DNA from: Massilia sp. W12
GTDB taxonomy: Bacteria; Pseudomonadota; Gammaproteobacteria; Burkholderiales; Burkholderiaceae_D
DNA length: 64,000 nucleotides
Assembly: GCF_037300705.1 (NCBI RefSeq)
Contig: NZ_CP147776.1
Span: 3,906,001 to 3,970,000, forward strand
Reading direction: 5' to 3'
Both the position numbers and the translations under genes were made by a program. This document shows positions 26,007-35,662 of this stretch, in pieces (positions within the stretch are counted from its first letter, which is position 1; every line of letters starts with the position of its first letter). The notes beneath the pieces were generated by a model. That model saw nothing but the letters and a program-made list of their open reading frames with translations. It was not told the DNA's origin and searched no databases.

Positions 26007-26969
26007 TTAATGAAAGGCGGCGGGGTTGAGCCGTTCGATGACCAAGGTTTCTCCGCCCCCTTGCAAAAACTCGTTTTCCGGGTCGATTGCGCCAAAGCGC
26101 AGCAGCAGATTGTCGCCGAATTGCGCGGTATCGCCCACCTTCAGCTGGGCGCCGTGTTCCCGCACATAGGAAAACAGGGCGCGGAACAGATCGTATGCTT
26201 CTTGCGCTTGCGGCATTTGCCCAAACCAGGCGAAATCCGGCACGCCCCAGCGGTGATAGGCTTTGGAGCAAAACCAGATATTGTTTTCATCGACAAAGAA
26301 TTTGACAAAGCCGCCCCACAATTCCACCGGCGGATTGGCGATGATCTGCTCCGCGCTTTCCAGTTGCAGCAGTTGCCGCACAATCAATAATGGATTGCAA
26401 CTCCAGGCTTCCATGTCCAATAAAGCGAATGCGCCCGTTTTTTCCAACGCCAGCGCCACCTGGCAAAGCGCCATCAGTTGCGCGCTGACATCGGGGTTGC
26501 CATCCAGATATTGACAAAAAAAGTGGCTGCGGTGGGCGCGCATACGCGCCTTGTCTTCGCGCGTACAATTCGCCGCATTCAAGGCGTTTTGTACGGCTTC
26601 GCCATCCGCATCTTCATTCAGGCCCAAGACGCGGATCACATGCCCATCAAACTCGCACACCAAGTGACAAGATTCCTCCCGTACTACTTCATCACTGAAT
26701 GCAATGTCCAGAAAGCCTTGCGCTTGCAAACCCTGTTGCAAGACATCGCGAAATGGGCCGTAATATTCGCCCGCCAATAAAATTATCGCTGGCGGATATT
26801 CTCCGCCCCAGTGCAAGGCTGGGCCTTCTGTTTCATCTTGTTGTTCGATATCACTCATTTTTTCGGGTTCAACTTGTGTTTTCTGCGCTGGAGAAAGCTG
26901 TTTTGTGTGCCCACCCGCCGGTTTAGCTTTGCCTCGGCGCATGCTGGCGCGACGTTTGGCGCGATTCAT
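26007..26969 (-). CDS. Uncharacterised protein, possibly DUF4261-like
   Basis: A 320-residue protein I cannot assign with confidence. The first ~35 residues are very basic and look disordered (MNRAKRRASMRRGKAKPAGG), followed by an acidic linker. The folded part (~60-320) has AIILLAGEYYGPFRDVLQQGL, CEFDGHVIRVLGLNED, MRAHRSHFFCQYLDGNPDVSAQLMALCQVALALEKTGA and VELWGGFVKFFVDENNIWFCSKAYHRWGVPDFAWF. The helical middle with conserved His and Asp resembles DUF4261 proteins, but this is a weak visual impression. No signal peptide or membrane segment is visible, so it should be cytoplasmic. AGGAG lies 8 bases before ATG 26969; the open frame is longer. It is a stand-alone gene between the kinase and addA. 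Confidence 0.7.
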   Translation of the reverse strand: MNRAKRRASMRRGKAKPAGGHTKQLSPAQKTQVEPEKMSDIEQQDETEGPALHWGGEYPPAIILLAGEYYGPFRDVLQQGLQAQGFLDIAFSDEVVREESCHLVCEFDGHVIRVLGLNEDADGEAVQNALNAANCTREDKARMRAHRSHFFCQYLDGNPDVSAQLMALCQVALALEKTGAFALLDMEAWSCNPLLIVRQLLQLESAEQIIANPPVELWGGFVKFFVDENNIWFCSKAYHRWGVPDFAWFGQMPQAQEAYDLFRALFSYVREHGAQLKVGDTAQFGDNLLLRFGAIDPENEFLQGGGETLVIERLNPAAFH

Positions 26970-27165
26970 GGTACTGACTCCTTTGCAAATATGATGTGGA
27001 GATTGGCAGTCTGTCACTATATGAGAATCCTGGCGCAAACTCGAAACAAGGGTGCAGGTTTTGCTGAGACTCTCGCCAAATCTGACGCAGGACTGGCGCT
27101 GACGAAGCGGTAATTATGCGCTGCTTTACCGCAACTGCCCGTTTTTGCGCATCAAACTGTGTGAT

Positions 27166-30100
27166 TTATGCCTCCAGCACACGCCAATCGCCATCCGCGC
27201 CGATCAAGGCGCAGCACACCTTGCTGTGTGGATACAAGGCTTGCGCCAAAGCGCGATATTGCATGAGCTGCTGGCGATGTTCCGGCGCCATCACGGGGCC
27301 GAGTTTGCGCTTATAGTCCAGCACCCACACCGCGTCCTGCGCCACCACCAGCCGGTCGAGCCGGTGCACCTGGCCGTCGGCCAGAATTTCCAATTCATTT
27401 TCCGCGCTGATAAAGGCGGCGGGATCAAAAAAACGCTGCAATTGCGGGGCTTGCAAAATGTTGCGCGCCTGACGCAAGACTTTGCGCGCGACACTGAGCT
27501 TGCAGGGCAGCCATTGCGCCAACTGTTCCGCCTGGGGCCAGGCGGGCGGCCAATCCGCGCCCCCGGTCAGGCGTTCCAACAGGGCATGCAAGGCGATCCC
27601 CTCTTCCTGCGCCAGACTGGGCAGGGCATGACTGGCGGCCAATTGCGCATCTTCGTCTGTTTCTTCTTCCTCTTCCGCATCGAGCCACTCCGGCGGCGGC
27701 GCGGCGGCGGCGCGCGCAGCGAGTTGCGGCGCGGCAAACAACGGCCAGACGAATTCCGCTTCCTGCGGCGCGGCCAGGGCGGCGCTGGCGGCAGCCTGCG
27801 GCCATTCTGCCAGGTGTTGCAAACGCTGATACCAGCTGTCAGTGCGGGCCTTGTCCGCCACGCCGGACAGCAGCAAAAAGCGGCGCGCGCGCGTCAGCGC
27901 CACATATAAAAGATTCCAATCTTCTTGCACGCTGAACGCTTCTTCCTGCGCAAACAAGGCCTGGCGCGCCAAGCCGCGCTCGGCGCGCCGGCCAAACGCG
28001 GAAAAGTGGTTGGGCGCCTGCGCATCTTGCGGCCAGTCGCACAAAATCCCGCTGTTGTCTTGCGCGCTCTTGCTGTGTGCGGCGTCGAGCAAAACCACCA
28101 GATCAGCTTCCAGGCCCTTGCTGGCGTGAATCGTCAAAATCCGCACCGCGTCTTGCGCGGCGTCGGCATGGGCGGCGTCGGGCGCTTCGTTTTCTTCGCT
28201 CTGCCGCCAGGCGGCAAGCGCGGCGATGAATTTTTGCAAGCCGGGATAGCGCGCGCCGTCTTGCTGCAAGGCCAGGCTGATGAAGGCTTCCAGATTGGCC
28301 ACGCTCTGGCGTCGCGCGCTGGCCGGGGCCGTCTGCAGATAGCGCGCCAGCACATCGCCTTGATGCATGATGGCGTCGAGTAAATCATGCACCGCCATGC
28401 CGGGCGCCGCCGCCAGCCAGGCGGCCAGCAGCGTATGCGCGCGGCCCAGTGCGCTGTCAGCATCCAGCTGCGGCCCCAATAAACTCAGGCGCTGCCACCA
28501 GCGCAATTCAGGGGCGGCTTGCGCTAAGCGCATCAAGTCCTGATCGCTGGCGCCAAACAGCGGACTTTTCAAAATATGCGCCAGCGCGCAATCATCAGAC
28601 GGTGTGGCCAGGAAACTCAGCAAGGCGATTAAATCCGCCACTTCCTGCGCCTGCAGCAAGCCGCCGCGCCGGTCTGAAACAAAAGGAATGCCAGCCGCAC
28701 GCAGCGCACTTTCATAGGCATGCAAATGGGTGCGCTTTCTGACCAGCAACATCATTTCGCGCCAGGGCAACCCGTATTGGGTGCGCAAATCGAGCAAGGC
28801 TTGCGCCACCGCCCTGCCCTCATGCAGGCGCGCCAGGTTTTCCACTTCCGGCACAGCTTGCGTGAGCGGATCGCGCAAATCCCCGCTCTGAGGCGCTGCC
28901 GGCGCCGCCGGCGTGTCGCCCTCTTCCACCGCGCCCTGCGCCAGCGGCAGGCGCCAGGCCCCGCCGGCATCGCTGGCGAAAGAGCTTTGCGCTTCAAACA
29001 AAGGATTGATCCCGCTCATGCTCTGATTCAAGGCTTGCAGCACGGCCTGGCTGTTGCGCCGGGTTTGATTAGTGCGCAAGACCTGCGCCCCGAGTTCCTG
29101 CAAGCGCGCGCTGGCGCTCATGAACACGCGCGGCTCGGCGCGGCGGAAACGGTAAATCGATTGCTTGGGATCGCCGACGATAAACACCGAAGGCCGGCCC
29201 GCCGCCTCGCCATAGTTTTCCAACCATGACCAGATGATGTTCCACTGCAGCGGATTGGTGTCCTGGAATTCGTCAAGCAGAATATGCTGGTAGCGCATGT
29301 CCAGGCGGCTGTGCAGATAGGCGCACCATTCGGGATTCGACAATAGGCGGAAGGCCTGCCACTCCAGATCAGCGAAATCAAACACGCGCTCACGCGCTTT
29401 CAATTCCTGGTACGCCGTTAATAATTCATGACCGACCGCAAACAAGGCGCGGTTGAGCGCCAGCACATCGATTTCCGCCGCGCGCGCCTGTAATTCCTGC
29501 ATGACTTGCGCCAGCGCTTCCCATTCCTGCGCAAATTCAGGCGCGCCGCCGGCAAATCCCAGGCCCGGCAAGGCGGCGGCGATTTGTTTATTCGACGGGG
29601 CCTTGCGCGCTTCGCCTTTGGTGGTCAAAAACACTTTCTGCAGCGCGTCAAACGCATCCAGTCCCGCCCCGGCGCCAAGCGCGCTTTCCAATGCGACGGC
29701 AGCTCTTTGATTCGGCTCTGTGCCCTGCCCCAGCACACGCGCAACTTGCTGCAAACGCTGACACAAGGCCGCATCCTGCCACAGACTCAGGCGGGCATCG
29801 CGCTCGCCATCCGCGCCGCACAGTTGCGCCAATTGCTGCAAGGGGTCTTCACCATGGATTTGCAAGGCCCACCATTCGGCGCGCCGCTCGCAAAACGCCA
29901 TCAACAATTCGCGCGCGGTTTCGTTCTGGCTTTGATACAAATACAGCAGATGCTGGCGCAGACTGTCATCCTCAGCCTGCTCAATGCGCTGCAGGCAAAG
30001 GGAAAACGCTTCGCGCATCAAATGCGCGGCATTTTCCAGCAAGCCATAGCCATGCGGCACGCCGGAAGCCAGCGGCGCGAGCGGCAATAAACGCGCAAAC

Positions 30101-30498
30101 CAGCTGTGAAAAGTGTCAATCGAGAGCGCTTGCGGACTGGCCAGCACCTTGGCGTAGAGTTGCTGCGCAAGCGGGATCTGGCGGGCTAATTCGCTTTGCG
30201 CCACACCGCGCTCAAGCAAACGCTGAGCGCAAGTATCGACATCCGCCAGCGCCAATTCTTCCAGCAATTGCAATAAGCGTTCGCGCATTTCCTGCGCCGC
30301 CTTGCGTGTGAAGGTAATCGCCAGCAATTGCGCTGGCGCTGCGCCAGCCAACAAAAGGCGCAACATGCGCGCCACCAGCAACCAGGTTTTGCCGCTGCCG
30401 GCGCAGGCCTGCACCACCACCGACTGCGCCGGATCGCAAGCGCAGGCGGTAAAAGCGGCCTGGCTGACCGGCTCGCCATTGATCTCAAAGGCGCTCAC
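27166..30498 (-). CDS. addA: AddA-like UvrD-family helicase/nuclease
   Basis: A ~1110-residue SF1A helicase with a C-terminal PD-(D/E)xK nuclease. Helicase motifs in order: Walker A ACAGSGKTWLL, ITFTRKAAQEM, SIDTFHSWF, DEFQDTNPLQWN, VGDPKQSIYRFRRAEP, ILTIHASKGLEADLVVLLD and LLYVALTRARR. Near the end, VHRLDRLVV and VWVLDYKRK supply the nuclease Asp/Lys residues. With the AddB-like partner it should process double-strand breaks for RecA-dependent recombination. The GTG at 30498 overlaps the partner's stop (GTGA) and has AGGGGG upstream, implying translational coupling. An earlier GTG at 30516 is possible. The Glu/Ala-rich insert (WLDAEEEEETDEDAQLAA) before the nuclease is probably a flexible linker. 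AddA rather than RecB is favoured by the AddB-type partner and the lack of recC/recD nearby. Confidence 0.87.
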   Translation of the reverse strand: MSAFEINGEPVSQAAFTACACDPAQSVVVQACAGSGKTWLLVARMLRLLLAGAAPAQLLAITFTRKAAQEMRERLLQLLEELALADVDTCAQRLLERGVAQSELARQIPLAQQLYAKVLASPQALSIDTFHSWFARLLPLAPLASGVPHGYGLLENAAHLMREAFSLCLQRIEQAEDDSLRQHLLYLYQSQNETARELLMAFCERRAEWWALQIHGEDPLQQLAQLCGADGERDARLSLWQDAALCQRLQQVARVLGQGTEPNQRAAVALESALGAGAGLDAFDALQKVFLTTKGEARKAPSNKQIAAALPGLGFAGGAPEFAQEWEALAQVMQELQARAAEIDVLALNRALFAVGHELLTAYQELKARERVFDFADLEWQAFRLLSNPEWCAYLHSRLDMRYQHILLDEFQDTNPLQWNIIWSWLENYGEAAGRPSVFIVGDPKQSIYRFRRAEPRVFMSASARLQELGAQVLRTNQTRRNSQAVLQALNQSMSGINPLFEAQSSFASDAGGAWRLPLAQGAVEEGDTPAAPAAPQSGDLRDPLTQAVPEVENLARLHEGRAVAQALLDLRTQYGLPWREMMLLVRKRTHLHAYESALRAAGIPFVSDRRGGLLQAQEVADLIALLSFLATPSDDCALAHILKSPLFGASDQDLMRLAQAAPELRWWQRLSLLGPQLDADSALGRAHTLLAAWLAAAPGMAVHDLLDAIMHQGDVLARYLQTAPASARRQSVANLEAFISLALQQDGARYPGLQKFIAALAAWRQSEENEAPDAAHADAAQDAVRILTIHASKGLEADLVVLLDAAHSKSAQDNSGILCDWPQDAQAPNHFSAFGRRAERGLARQALFAQEEAFSVQEDWNLLYVALTRARRFLLLSGVADKARTDSWYQRLQHLAEWPQAAASAALAAPQEAEFVWPLFAAPQLAARAAAAPPPEWLDAEEEEETDEDAQLAASHALPSLAQEEGIALHALLERLTGGADWPPAWPQAEQLAQWLPCKLSVARKVLRQARNILQAPQLQRFFDPAAFISAENELEILADGQVHRLDRLVVAQDAVWVLDYKRKLGPVMAPEHRQQLMQYRALAQALYPHSKVCCALIGADGDWRVLEA

Positions 30499-33242
30499 CA
30501 GGCCCCCTTGCGGCACAAGCCGCGCATTTCACACCATTCACACACACTGCCGCTGCCATGCGCCGGCAGCGGCGCGCCCTGCTGAATCGCTTGCATGCTG
30601 TGCAACAAACGTTGCTCCAGCGCGGCGCAATGTCCGGCAAAATCGTCCTTATCCAATTGCACGGTCTTCACTTCCTCTTTATGCAAGACCAGGTAGGCGG
30701 CTTTTTCCAGCGCGCCGCCGAGGCTGTCTTGATGCGCGCGCGCCAGCAAACCATAAAACGGCAATTGCTGATCTTCGCGTTGCGTCAATTTCTTTTTCAG
30801 CGTGCTCTGGTTGCCGGTTTTGTAGTCCAGCAAGAGCAAGGCGCCACGGTTGCCGGCCTCATCCTGCACATGGTCGATACGGTCGATGCGGCCATACAAT
30901 TGCACACTGCCGCCCGGCCAAGGCAGCGCGGCTTCGAGTCGCATTTCGCCGCTGGCATAACTGCTGTCAGCGCTTTCCTGCCATTCCAGATAGCGCGGCA
31001 TGATTTGCCGCCAGCGCGCCAGCCACACCAGCGCCACGCCATTGCGGCTGCGCTCTTGTGCGAATTTTTCTTCGCCGATCTGCGCCAGCAAGGCGGCGCG
31101 CTGCGCCACATCGGCGATCGGCTGCTGACGCAGACTTTCATGATAGCGGTACAGAATTTCATGCATCCAGTCGCCGAAGTCGCGCTTTAATGGCATGTCT
31201 TCCCACTCATCCAGCGCACTGATGCGCAACATGTGACGGGCGAAAAATTGATAGGGGCAGGCGAACAGGCTGTTGCAGGCCGAGGCCGACAGGCGCGCCG
31301 GCAACAGCGGCGCGGCGGCCGGGCGCGGCATGTCGATCCGCGCCGGCAGCAGGCTGCGCTGCGGCCACGCTTCCTGCCACAGTTCCAAAGCGCGGCCCTG
31401 CTGCGCCAGACAGAGTTGCAAGCGCAGCAGCCAGGGGCTGGCTTGATTCGGCTGACCGTCTTTATGCGCCTGCCAGGACAGCATCACACTGCGATTGCCA
31501 AGCAAAATCTCGCAAAAATCACGCAATTGCTGACGCTGGCGCGATTCGCGCGTGGCCAACAGCAATTCGCGCCGCACCGCATTCGCAAAAAACAGGGTTT
31601 CAGGCGCGCGGCTGGGCAGATTGTCGGCATCGCAGCCGACCACCAGCACAGCCTCAAATTGGCGCAAGCGGGCGCCGTTGAAGGGCAGCATCGCGACCCG
31701 CGTATCCGCGCTGTCCGGGGCGCAGGGCAGGCTTTCGAGTTGCAACGCCAGCATGGCGCGCCACTCGGTAAAACTGAGCGCATCGTCGCCGGTTTGCAAT
31801 TCGCATTGCTCCAGCACTTGCAAAATCTGGCGTCCGGCGAAGTCGCGCGCGAACGCGCCCGGCATGCCCAGAGTGCGCAAAGCCTGGCGCAAAATCTGCG
31901 CCCACTCGCGCATGCTGTGGCGCCCGGCATGCCGCGCCGCCTGCTTATGCAAGAGGCGCAGCAGCAGAGGCGCATCGCGCGCCGCCGGCGGCAGCGGCGC
32001 ATCTTTGAGCGCCTGCAAGGCCATGTCCCAGCCGCGTGTGACATTGGCGCGCCGCAAAGCTTGTTCAATCTGCCAGATGATTTCAGCCTGGCTGCGGTTT
32101 TCATCTTCGCGCAGACGCACAAAGGGCGACTTTAATAACTCCAGCAAAGTCAGGCTGTCGCATTGCCCGGCCACCAGATCCAGCCAGGCCATCAAAGCCG
32201 CCGCCGCGCGCGTGGTCGAGAGTTTCCAGCCGGTTTCATCCGCCACCTGAATCCCGGCGCGCGCCAGCAAAGCGGCGATGCGGCGCGCCGCCACCCGTTC
32301 CTGGGCGATGATGGCGATTTTCTGCAGGCCGGCTTGCAGCCAGTCAAAAATCGCCTGCGCCCCGGCTTGCGCTTCCGCCTCCAGACTGTGCGCCGGATAC
32401 AGGCGCACATGCTGCAACACATCGTCGTTTGGCGGCGGCGGCGCATCCGCGAACAAATCCGGGCGCGCGCTGTGCTCCAGCATTTCCGGCCAGGCTTGCG
32501 CCAGCAAGGGCGGCACGCTGGCGGCGCGCCAATCTGATAATAAGAGCAAGACGCGGGCATGGCGCGCCCAGGCATCCAAAAAAGCTTGCTCAATCGCCGA
32601 CGGCGCTTCCGGGCTGATCCACACCAGGGTTTGCCGCGCGCGCCGCGCCGCCGCCTGCAAACGGCGGTGGCGCTGCACCAGCGCATCCTCCTCATCCAAC
32701 TGGCTTTGCCAGATCGCCCACACCAATTGCGCTTCCTGCGACAGCAATTCGCGACTGGAAGGCGGCAACTGGGCCAGCGCCTGCTCCCAGCACAAACCTG
32801 CCTGGGCGCGTGACTTTTCAATGCGCGGCAAGTGCGCTGTGGTCAATTCATCTGATAGCGTAAGTAACAGCTGGGCCAGGGGCAGCAAGTCGGTGTTGTG
32901 ATGCGCGGCGAATAATTGCGCCAGCCATGCATGCTTGCGCAACCCGGCATATAACTGCAGCATGCGCTGCACCCCGCCTTGCGCCGCCTCCGGCCTGCCT
33001 TGCAAAGAAAGCCAGCCGTCCAGGGTGTTGATGCGCGGCAGACGCAGACAGGCGGGGCCGGCCTGACGCGCCAATTCCTGCTTGAAAGCCTGCGCATGCG
33101 AGTAGGCCGGCACAATGATTTGCATCTGCGCCAGATCGCCCAGCGCCTGCAAATGCGCCAGGGCCTGCGGCCAGAATTGCGCGCCTGCCGTAATCCACAA
33201 TGTGCGCGGAGTTTTGTCCCCGCTTTTTGCCTCTGCCACCAT
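30495..33242 (-). CDS. addB: AddB-like PD-(D/E)xK exonuclease subunit
   Basis: A 915-residue protein with a degenerate helicase-like N-terminal two-thirds and a C-terminal nuclease. Helicase-derived landmarks include VVGCDADNLPSRAPETLFF. The nuclease domain has RIDRIDHV and LLLLDYKTGNQ (~800-810). Cysteines that would hold the Fe-S cluster of AddB flank it: ACNSLFACPYQFFARH near residue 656 and CEWCEMRGLC near 899-908. In AddAB this subunit recognises Chi-like sequences and degrades one strand. The start ATG has only a weak GGA upstream. It is first in the addB-addA pair, with a 4-bp stop/start overlap. The thioredoxin gene trxA is divergent 617 bp away, an arrangement familiar in Burkholderiales. 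Confidence 0.83.
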   Translation of the reverse strand: MVAEAKSGDKTPRTLWITAGAQFWPQALAHLQALGDLAQMQIIVPAYSHAQAFKQELARQAGPACLRLPRINTLDGWLSLQGRPEAAQGGVQRMLQLYAGLRKHAWLAQLFAAHHNTDLLPLAQLLLTLSDELTTAHLPRIEKSRAQAGLCWEQALAQLPPSSRELLSQEAQLVWAIWQSQLDEEDALVQRHRRLQAAARRARQTLVWISPEAPSAIEQAFLDAWARHARVLLLLSDWRAASVPPLLAQAWPEMLEHSARPDLFADAPPPPNDDVLQHVRLYPAHSLEAEAQAGAQAIFDWLQAGLQKIAIIAQERVAARRIAALLARAGIQVADETGWKLSTTRAAAALMAWLDLVAGQCDSLTLLELLKSPFVRLREDENRSQAEIIWQIEQALRRANVTRGWDMALQALKDAPLPPAARDAPLLLRLLHKQAARHAGRHSMREWAQILRQALRTLGMPGAFARDFAGRQILQVLEQCELQTGDDALSFTEWRAMLALQLESLPCAPDSADTRVAMLPFNGARLRQFEAVLVVGCDADNLPSRAPETLFFANAVRRELLLATRESRQRQQLRDFCEILLGNRSVMLSWQAHKDGQPNQASPWLLRLQLCLAQQGRALELWQEAWPQRSLLPARIDMPRPAAAPLLPARLSASACNSLFACPYQFFARHMLRISALDEWEDMPLKRDFGDWMHEILYRYHESLRQQPIADVAQRAALLAQIGEEKFAQERSRNGVALVWLARWRQIMPRYLEWQESADSSYASGEMRLEAALPWPGGSVQLYGRIDRIDHVQDEAGNRGALLLLDYKTGNQSTLKKKLTQREDQQLPFYGLLARAHQDSLGGALEKAAYLVLHKEEVKTVQLDKDDFAGHCAALEQRLLHSMQAIQQGAPLPAHGSGSVCEWCEMRGLCRKGAW

Positions 33243-33859
33243 GCTATTCCATTATCCCCGGCTCGCGCGGCCTTCATCGCCGCAGCCGGGATTGTAAGCG
33301 AGACGCAGCAACAAAGCAGCAACAAAGCAGCACAAACGCCGCATAAAACGCGCAAACCCGCCCGGCGCCAAGCCTGACAAAGCGATTTGATTTCCTGCAA
33401 GCGGTTCACACAAAAGTACAAAATAGGGTATTATTCCGCGATGTGTGCCGGGTGTTGCCGTCCGGCAGGTTTTTTGCCGTACTCTGGCGAAGCTTGCATC
33501 CAGGCAATCCGGCGCAATGCGCAACGCAAACAGGCACCTGTGCATCAGACCGATTGTCTCAGACCTGGAGCATTGTCATAACGCGCAGCACGAGGCAGAA
33601 TGAGTACACTGAGCATATCGAAGGCGGATCCGGTTTTTCCGGCAGCCCGCGGCAAGCAGCTGAATTTGAGCTTGCCGGTTTCACGGCGCGCCCCCGCCCC
33701 CGGTCGCCACGCTTGCCAAACGCGCCGACAGGCTCCTGCAAATCGGTGGGTCTGTCCGCCATGTGCGGCGATAGGCTGGCGTTTCAGCGCCTGCAGCGCT
33801 GCACAAAACAGGGACCAACAACGGCATTCCTCGACACCTAGCTTATCTACAAGGGAAAT
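33243..33859. other. Long divergent intergenic region between addB and trxA
   Basis: 617 bases without a gene I can support. It must contain the addB promoter (minus) and trxA promoter (plus). Small plus-strand frames, for example at 33600-33863, lack family features and a credible composition. Confidence 0.5.
33405..33434 (+). promoter_or_regulatory. Candidate sigma-70 promoter, plus strand
   Basis: TTCACA at 33405 and TATTAT at 33429 are separated by 18 bases. If used, it would give a ~415-base leader before trxA or a separate small transcript. Pattern-based prediction. Confidence 0.4.
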
Positions 33860-34186
33860 ATGAGTACTCTGATCAAACATATTACGGATGCCTCTTTCGA
33901 GCAGGACGTTTTGAAATCTGACGGCGCTGTGCTGGTTGACTTCTGGGCAGAGTGGTGCGGTCCCTGCAAACAGATCGCGCCTATCCTCGAAGCCGTCGCC
34001 ACTGAATACGCAGGCCGCCTGACTATCGTCAAGCTGGATGTGGAAGCCAATCCGAGCACTTCCATGAAATACGGCGTGCGCGGCATCCCCACCTTGATTC
34101 TGTTTAAAAACGGCGCGCAAGTGGCGCAAAAAGTGGGCGCACTGGCCAAACCACAACTAACTGCCTTCATCGATACCAATATTTGA
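33860..34186 (+). CDS. trxA: Thioredoxin
   Basis: A 108-residue thioredoxin with the active site WCGPC (Cys33, Cys36), preceded by VLVDFWAEW and followed by KLDVEANPS, the cis-proline loop GIPTLILF and a C-terminal helix (KPQLTAFID). It is the general cytoplasmic dithiol reductant recycled by thioredoxin reductase. AAGGGAAAT lies before the ATG. rho follows 101 bp downstream on the same strand, the usual trxA-rho order in proteobacteria. An 8-bp hairpin in between may separate or attenuate the two transcripts. Confidence 0.96.
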   Translation: MSTLIKHITDASFEQDVLKSDGAVLVDFWAEWCGPCKQIAPILEAVATEYAGRLTIVKLDVEANPSTSMKYGVRGIPTLILFKNGAQVAQKVGALAKPQLTAFIDTNI

Positions 34187-34198
34187 TGGCAGGAAAGG

Positions 34199-34217
34199 GG
34201 CGGCGCAAAGCGCCGCC
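34199..34217 (+). promoter_or_regulatory. GC-rich hairpin in the trxA-rho spacer
   Basis: GGCGGCGC-AAA-GCGCCGCC, followed a few bases later by the palindrome CCGGCATGCCGG. There is no T-run, so it is not a standard intrinsic terminator. It lies in the rho leader, where rho genes are often autoregulated. Its role is inferred. Confidence 0.4.
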
Positions 34218-34287
34218 TGCCGTCGTCCGGCATGCCGGATGACCACCCCATCCCGACCGGGACATCTGGATTGAAATAACATACACC

Positions 34288-35550
34288 ATGCACTTATCTG
34301 AATTAAAGGCCTTGCACGTTTCCGCCCTGCTGGAAATGGCCATCAGCCTCGACATCGACAACGCCGCGCGCATGCGCAAGCAGGAACTGATGTTTGCGAT
34401 CCTGAAGAAGCGCGCCAAGGCTGGCGAGCAGATCTTCGGCGACGGCGCACTTGAAGTCTTGCCGGACGGTTTCGGCTTCCTGCGCTCGCCCGATGCGAGC
34501 TATATGGCGTCCACCGATGACATTTATATCTCGCCGTCGCAAATCCGCCGCTTCAACCTGCATACCGGCGATTCGGTCGAAGGTGAAGTGCGCACGCCGA
34601 AAGATGGCGAACGTTATTTCGCCCTGGTCAAGGTGGACAAGGTCAATGGTGAATCGCCGGAATCGTCGAAGCACCGGATTCTGTTTGAAAACCTGACGCC
34701 GCTGCATCCGAATACGCCGTTGCGTCTGGAGCGTGAAATCAGCGGCCAGGAAAACATCACCGGCCGCATCATCGATCTGATCGCCCCGATTGGTAAAGGT
34801 CAGCGCGGTTTGCTGGTGGCCTCGCCCAAATCCGGTAAATCGGTGATCCTGCAACATCTGGCGCACGCCATCACCGCCAATCATCCTGACATCACCCTGA
34901 TTGTGCTGCTGATTGACGAACGTCCGGAAGAAGTGACAGAGATGCAGCGCTCGGTGCGCGGCGAAGTGGTTGCTTCCACCTTCGACGAACCGGCCACGCG
35001 TCACGTTCAAGTCGCCGAAATGGTGCTGGAAAAAGCCAAGCGCCTGGTGGAAATGAAAAAAGACGTGGTGATTTTGCTGGACTCCATCACCCGTCTGGCG
35101 CGCGCTTACAACACCGTGATCCCGGCGTCCGGCAAAGTGCTGACCGGCGGTGTGGACGCGAATGCGCTGCAACGTCCGAAACGCTTCTTCGGCGCCGCGC
35201 GCAATATCGAAGAAGGCGGCTCGCTGACCATCATCGCCACCGCGCTGATCGAAACCGGCAGCCGCATGGATGATGTGATTTACGAAGAATTCAAGGGCAC
35301 CGGCAATATGGAAGTGCACCTGGAACGCCGTCTGGCGGAAAAGCGCGTGTACCCGGCGATCAATCTGAACAAATCCGGCACCCGCCGCGAAGAGTTGCTG
35401 ATCAAACCGGACCAGCTGCAAAAAATCTGGATTTTGCGCAAGCTGCTGTACGGCATGGACGAAATCGAAGCGATGGAATTCATCCTCGACAAGATGAAGG
35501 CCACCAAGAACAACGCCGAGTTCTTCGATTTGATGCGACGCGGCGGCTGA
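34288..35550 (+). CDS. rho: Transcription termination factor Rho
   Basis: A 420-residue hexameric RNA-dependent ATPase. The N-terminal Rho domain ([18 protein letters not shown]) and RNA-binding cold-shock-like domain ([30 protein letters not shown]) are followed by the ATPase with Walker A ASPKSGKS near residue 178, [14 protein letters not shown], the Q-loop region [21 protein letters not shown] (secondary RNA binding) and the R-loop SGTRREELL. The length matches the standard ~420-residue form without the large insertion seen in high-GC Gram-positives. Rho ends many transcripts and silences foreign genes. It follows trxA and ends at a strong hairpin terminator shared with asnS. Confidence 0.97.
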   Translation: MHLSELKALHVSALLEMAISLDIDNAARMRKQELMFAILKKRAKAGEQIFGDGALEVLPDGFGFLRSPDASYMASTDDIYISPSQIRRFNLHTGDSVEGEVRTPKDGERYFALVKVDKVNGESPESSKHRILFENLTPLHPNTPLRLEREISGQENITGRIIDLIAPIGKGQRGLLVASPKSGKSVILQHLAHAITANHPDITLIVLLIDERPEEVTEMQRSVRGEVVASTFDEPATRHVQVAEMVLEKAKRLVEMKKDVVILLDSITRLARAYNTVIPASGKVLTGGVDANALQRPKRFFGAARNIEEGGSLTIIATALIETGSRMDDVIYEEFKGTGNMEVHLERRLAEKRVYPAINLNKSGTRREELLIKPDQLQKIWILRKLLYGMDEIEAMEFILDKMKATKNNAEFFDLMRRGG

Positions 35551-35567
35551 TTCTATGTTCAGCCCGC

Positions 35568-35597
35568 AAAAAAGCCACGGCATGCCGTGGCTTTTTT
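35568..35597. terminator. Bidirectional terminator between rho and asnS
   Basis: A-run, GCCACGG-CATG-CCGTGGC, T-run. It lies between the convergent rho and asnS genes. Confidence 0.92.
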
Positions 35598-35662
35598 ATT
35601 GCGTCTGTCGCGGGCAGGCAAAAAAATCCCCGCCGCAGCGGGGACACAGGAATCAAGTCCGC

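Noticed and set aside
27166-33242. Assignment as RecB/RecC instead of AddA/AddB
   Set aside because: The second subunit carries its own nuclease (LDYKTG) and flanking Cys residues of an Fe-S cluster, which RecC lacks, and no recD is nearby.
33600-33863. Small plus-strand frame overlapping the trxA start (ATGA)
   Set aside because: 87 codons, rich in Pro/Arg/Ala with no family pattern and no ribosome site; the start resemblance to trxA (MSTL) appears accidental.
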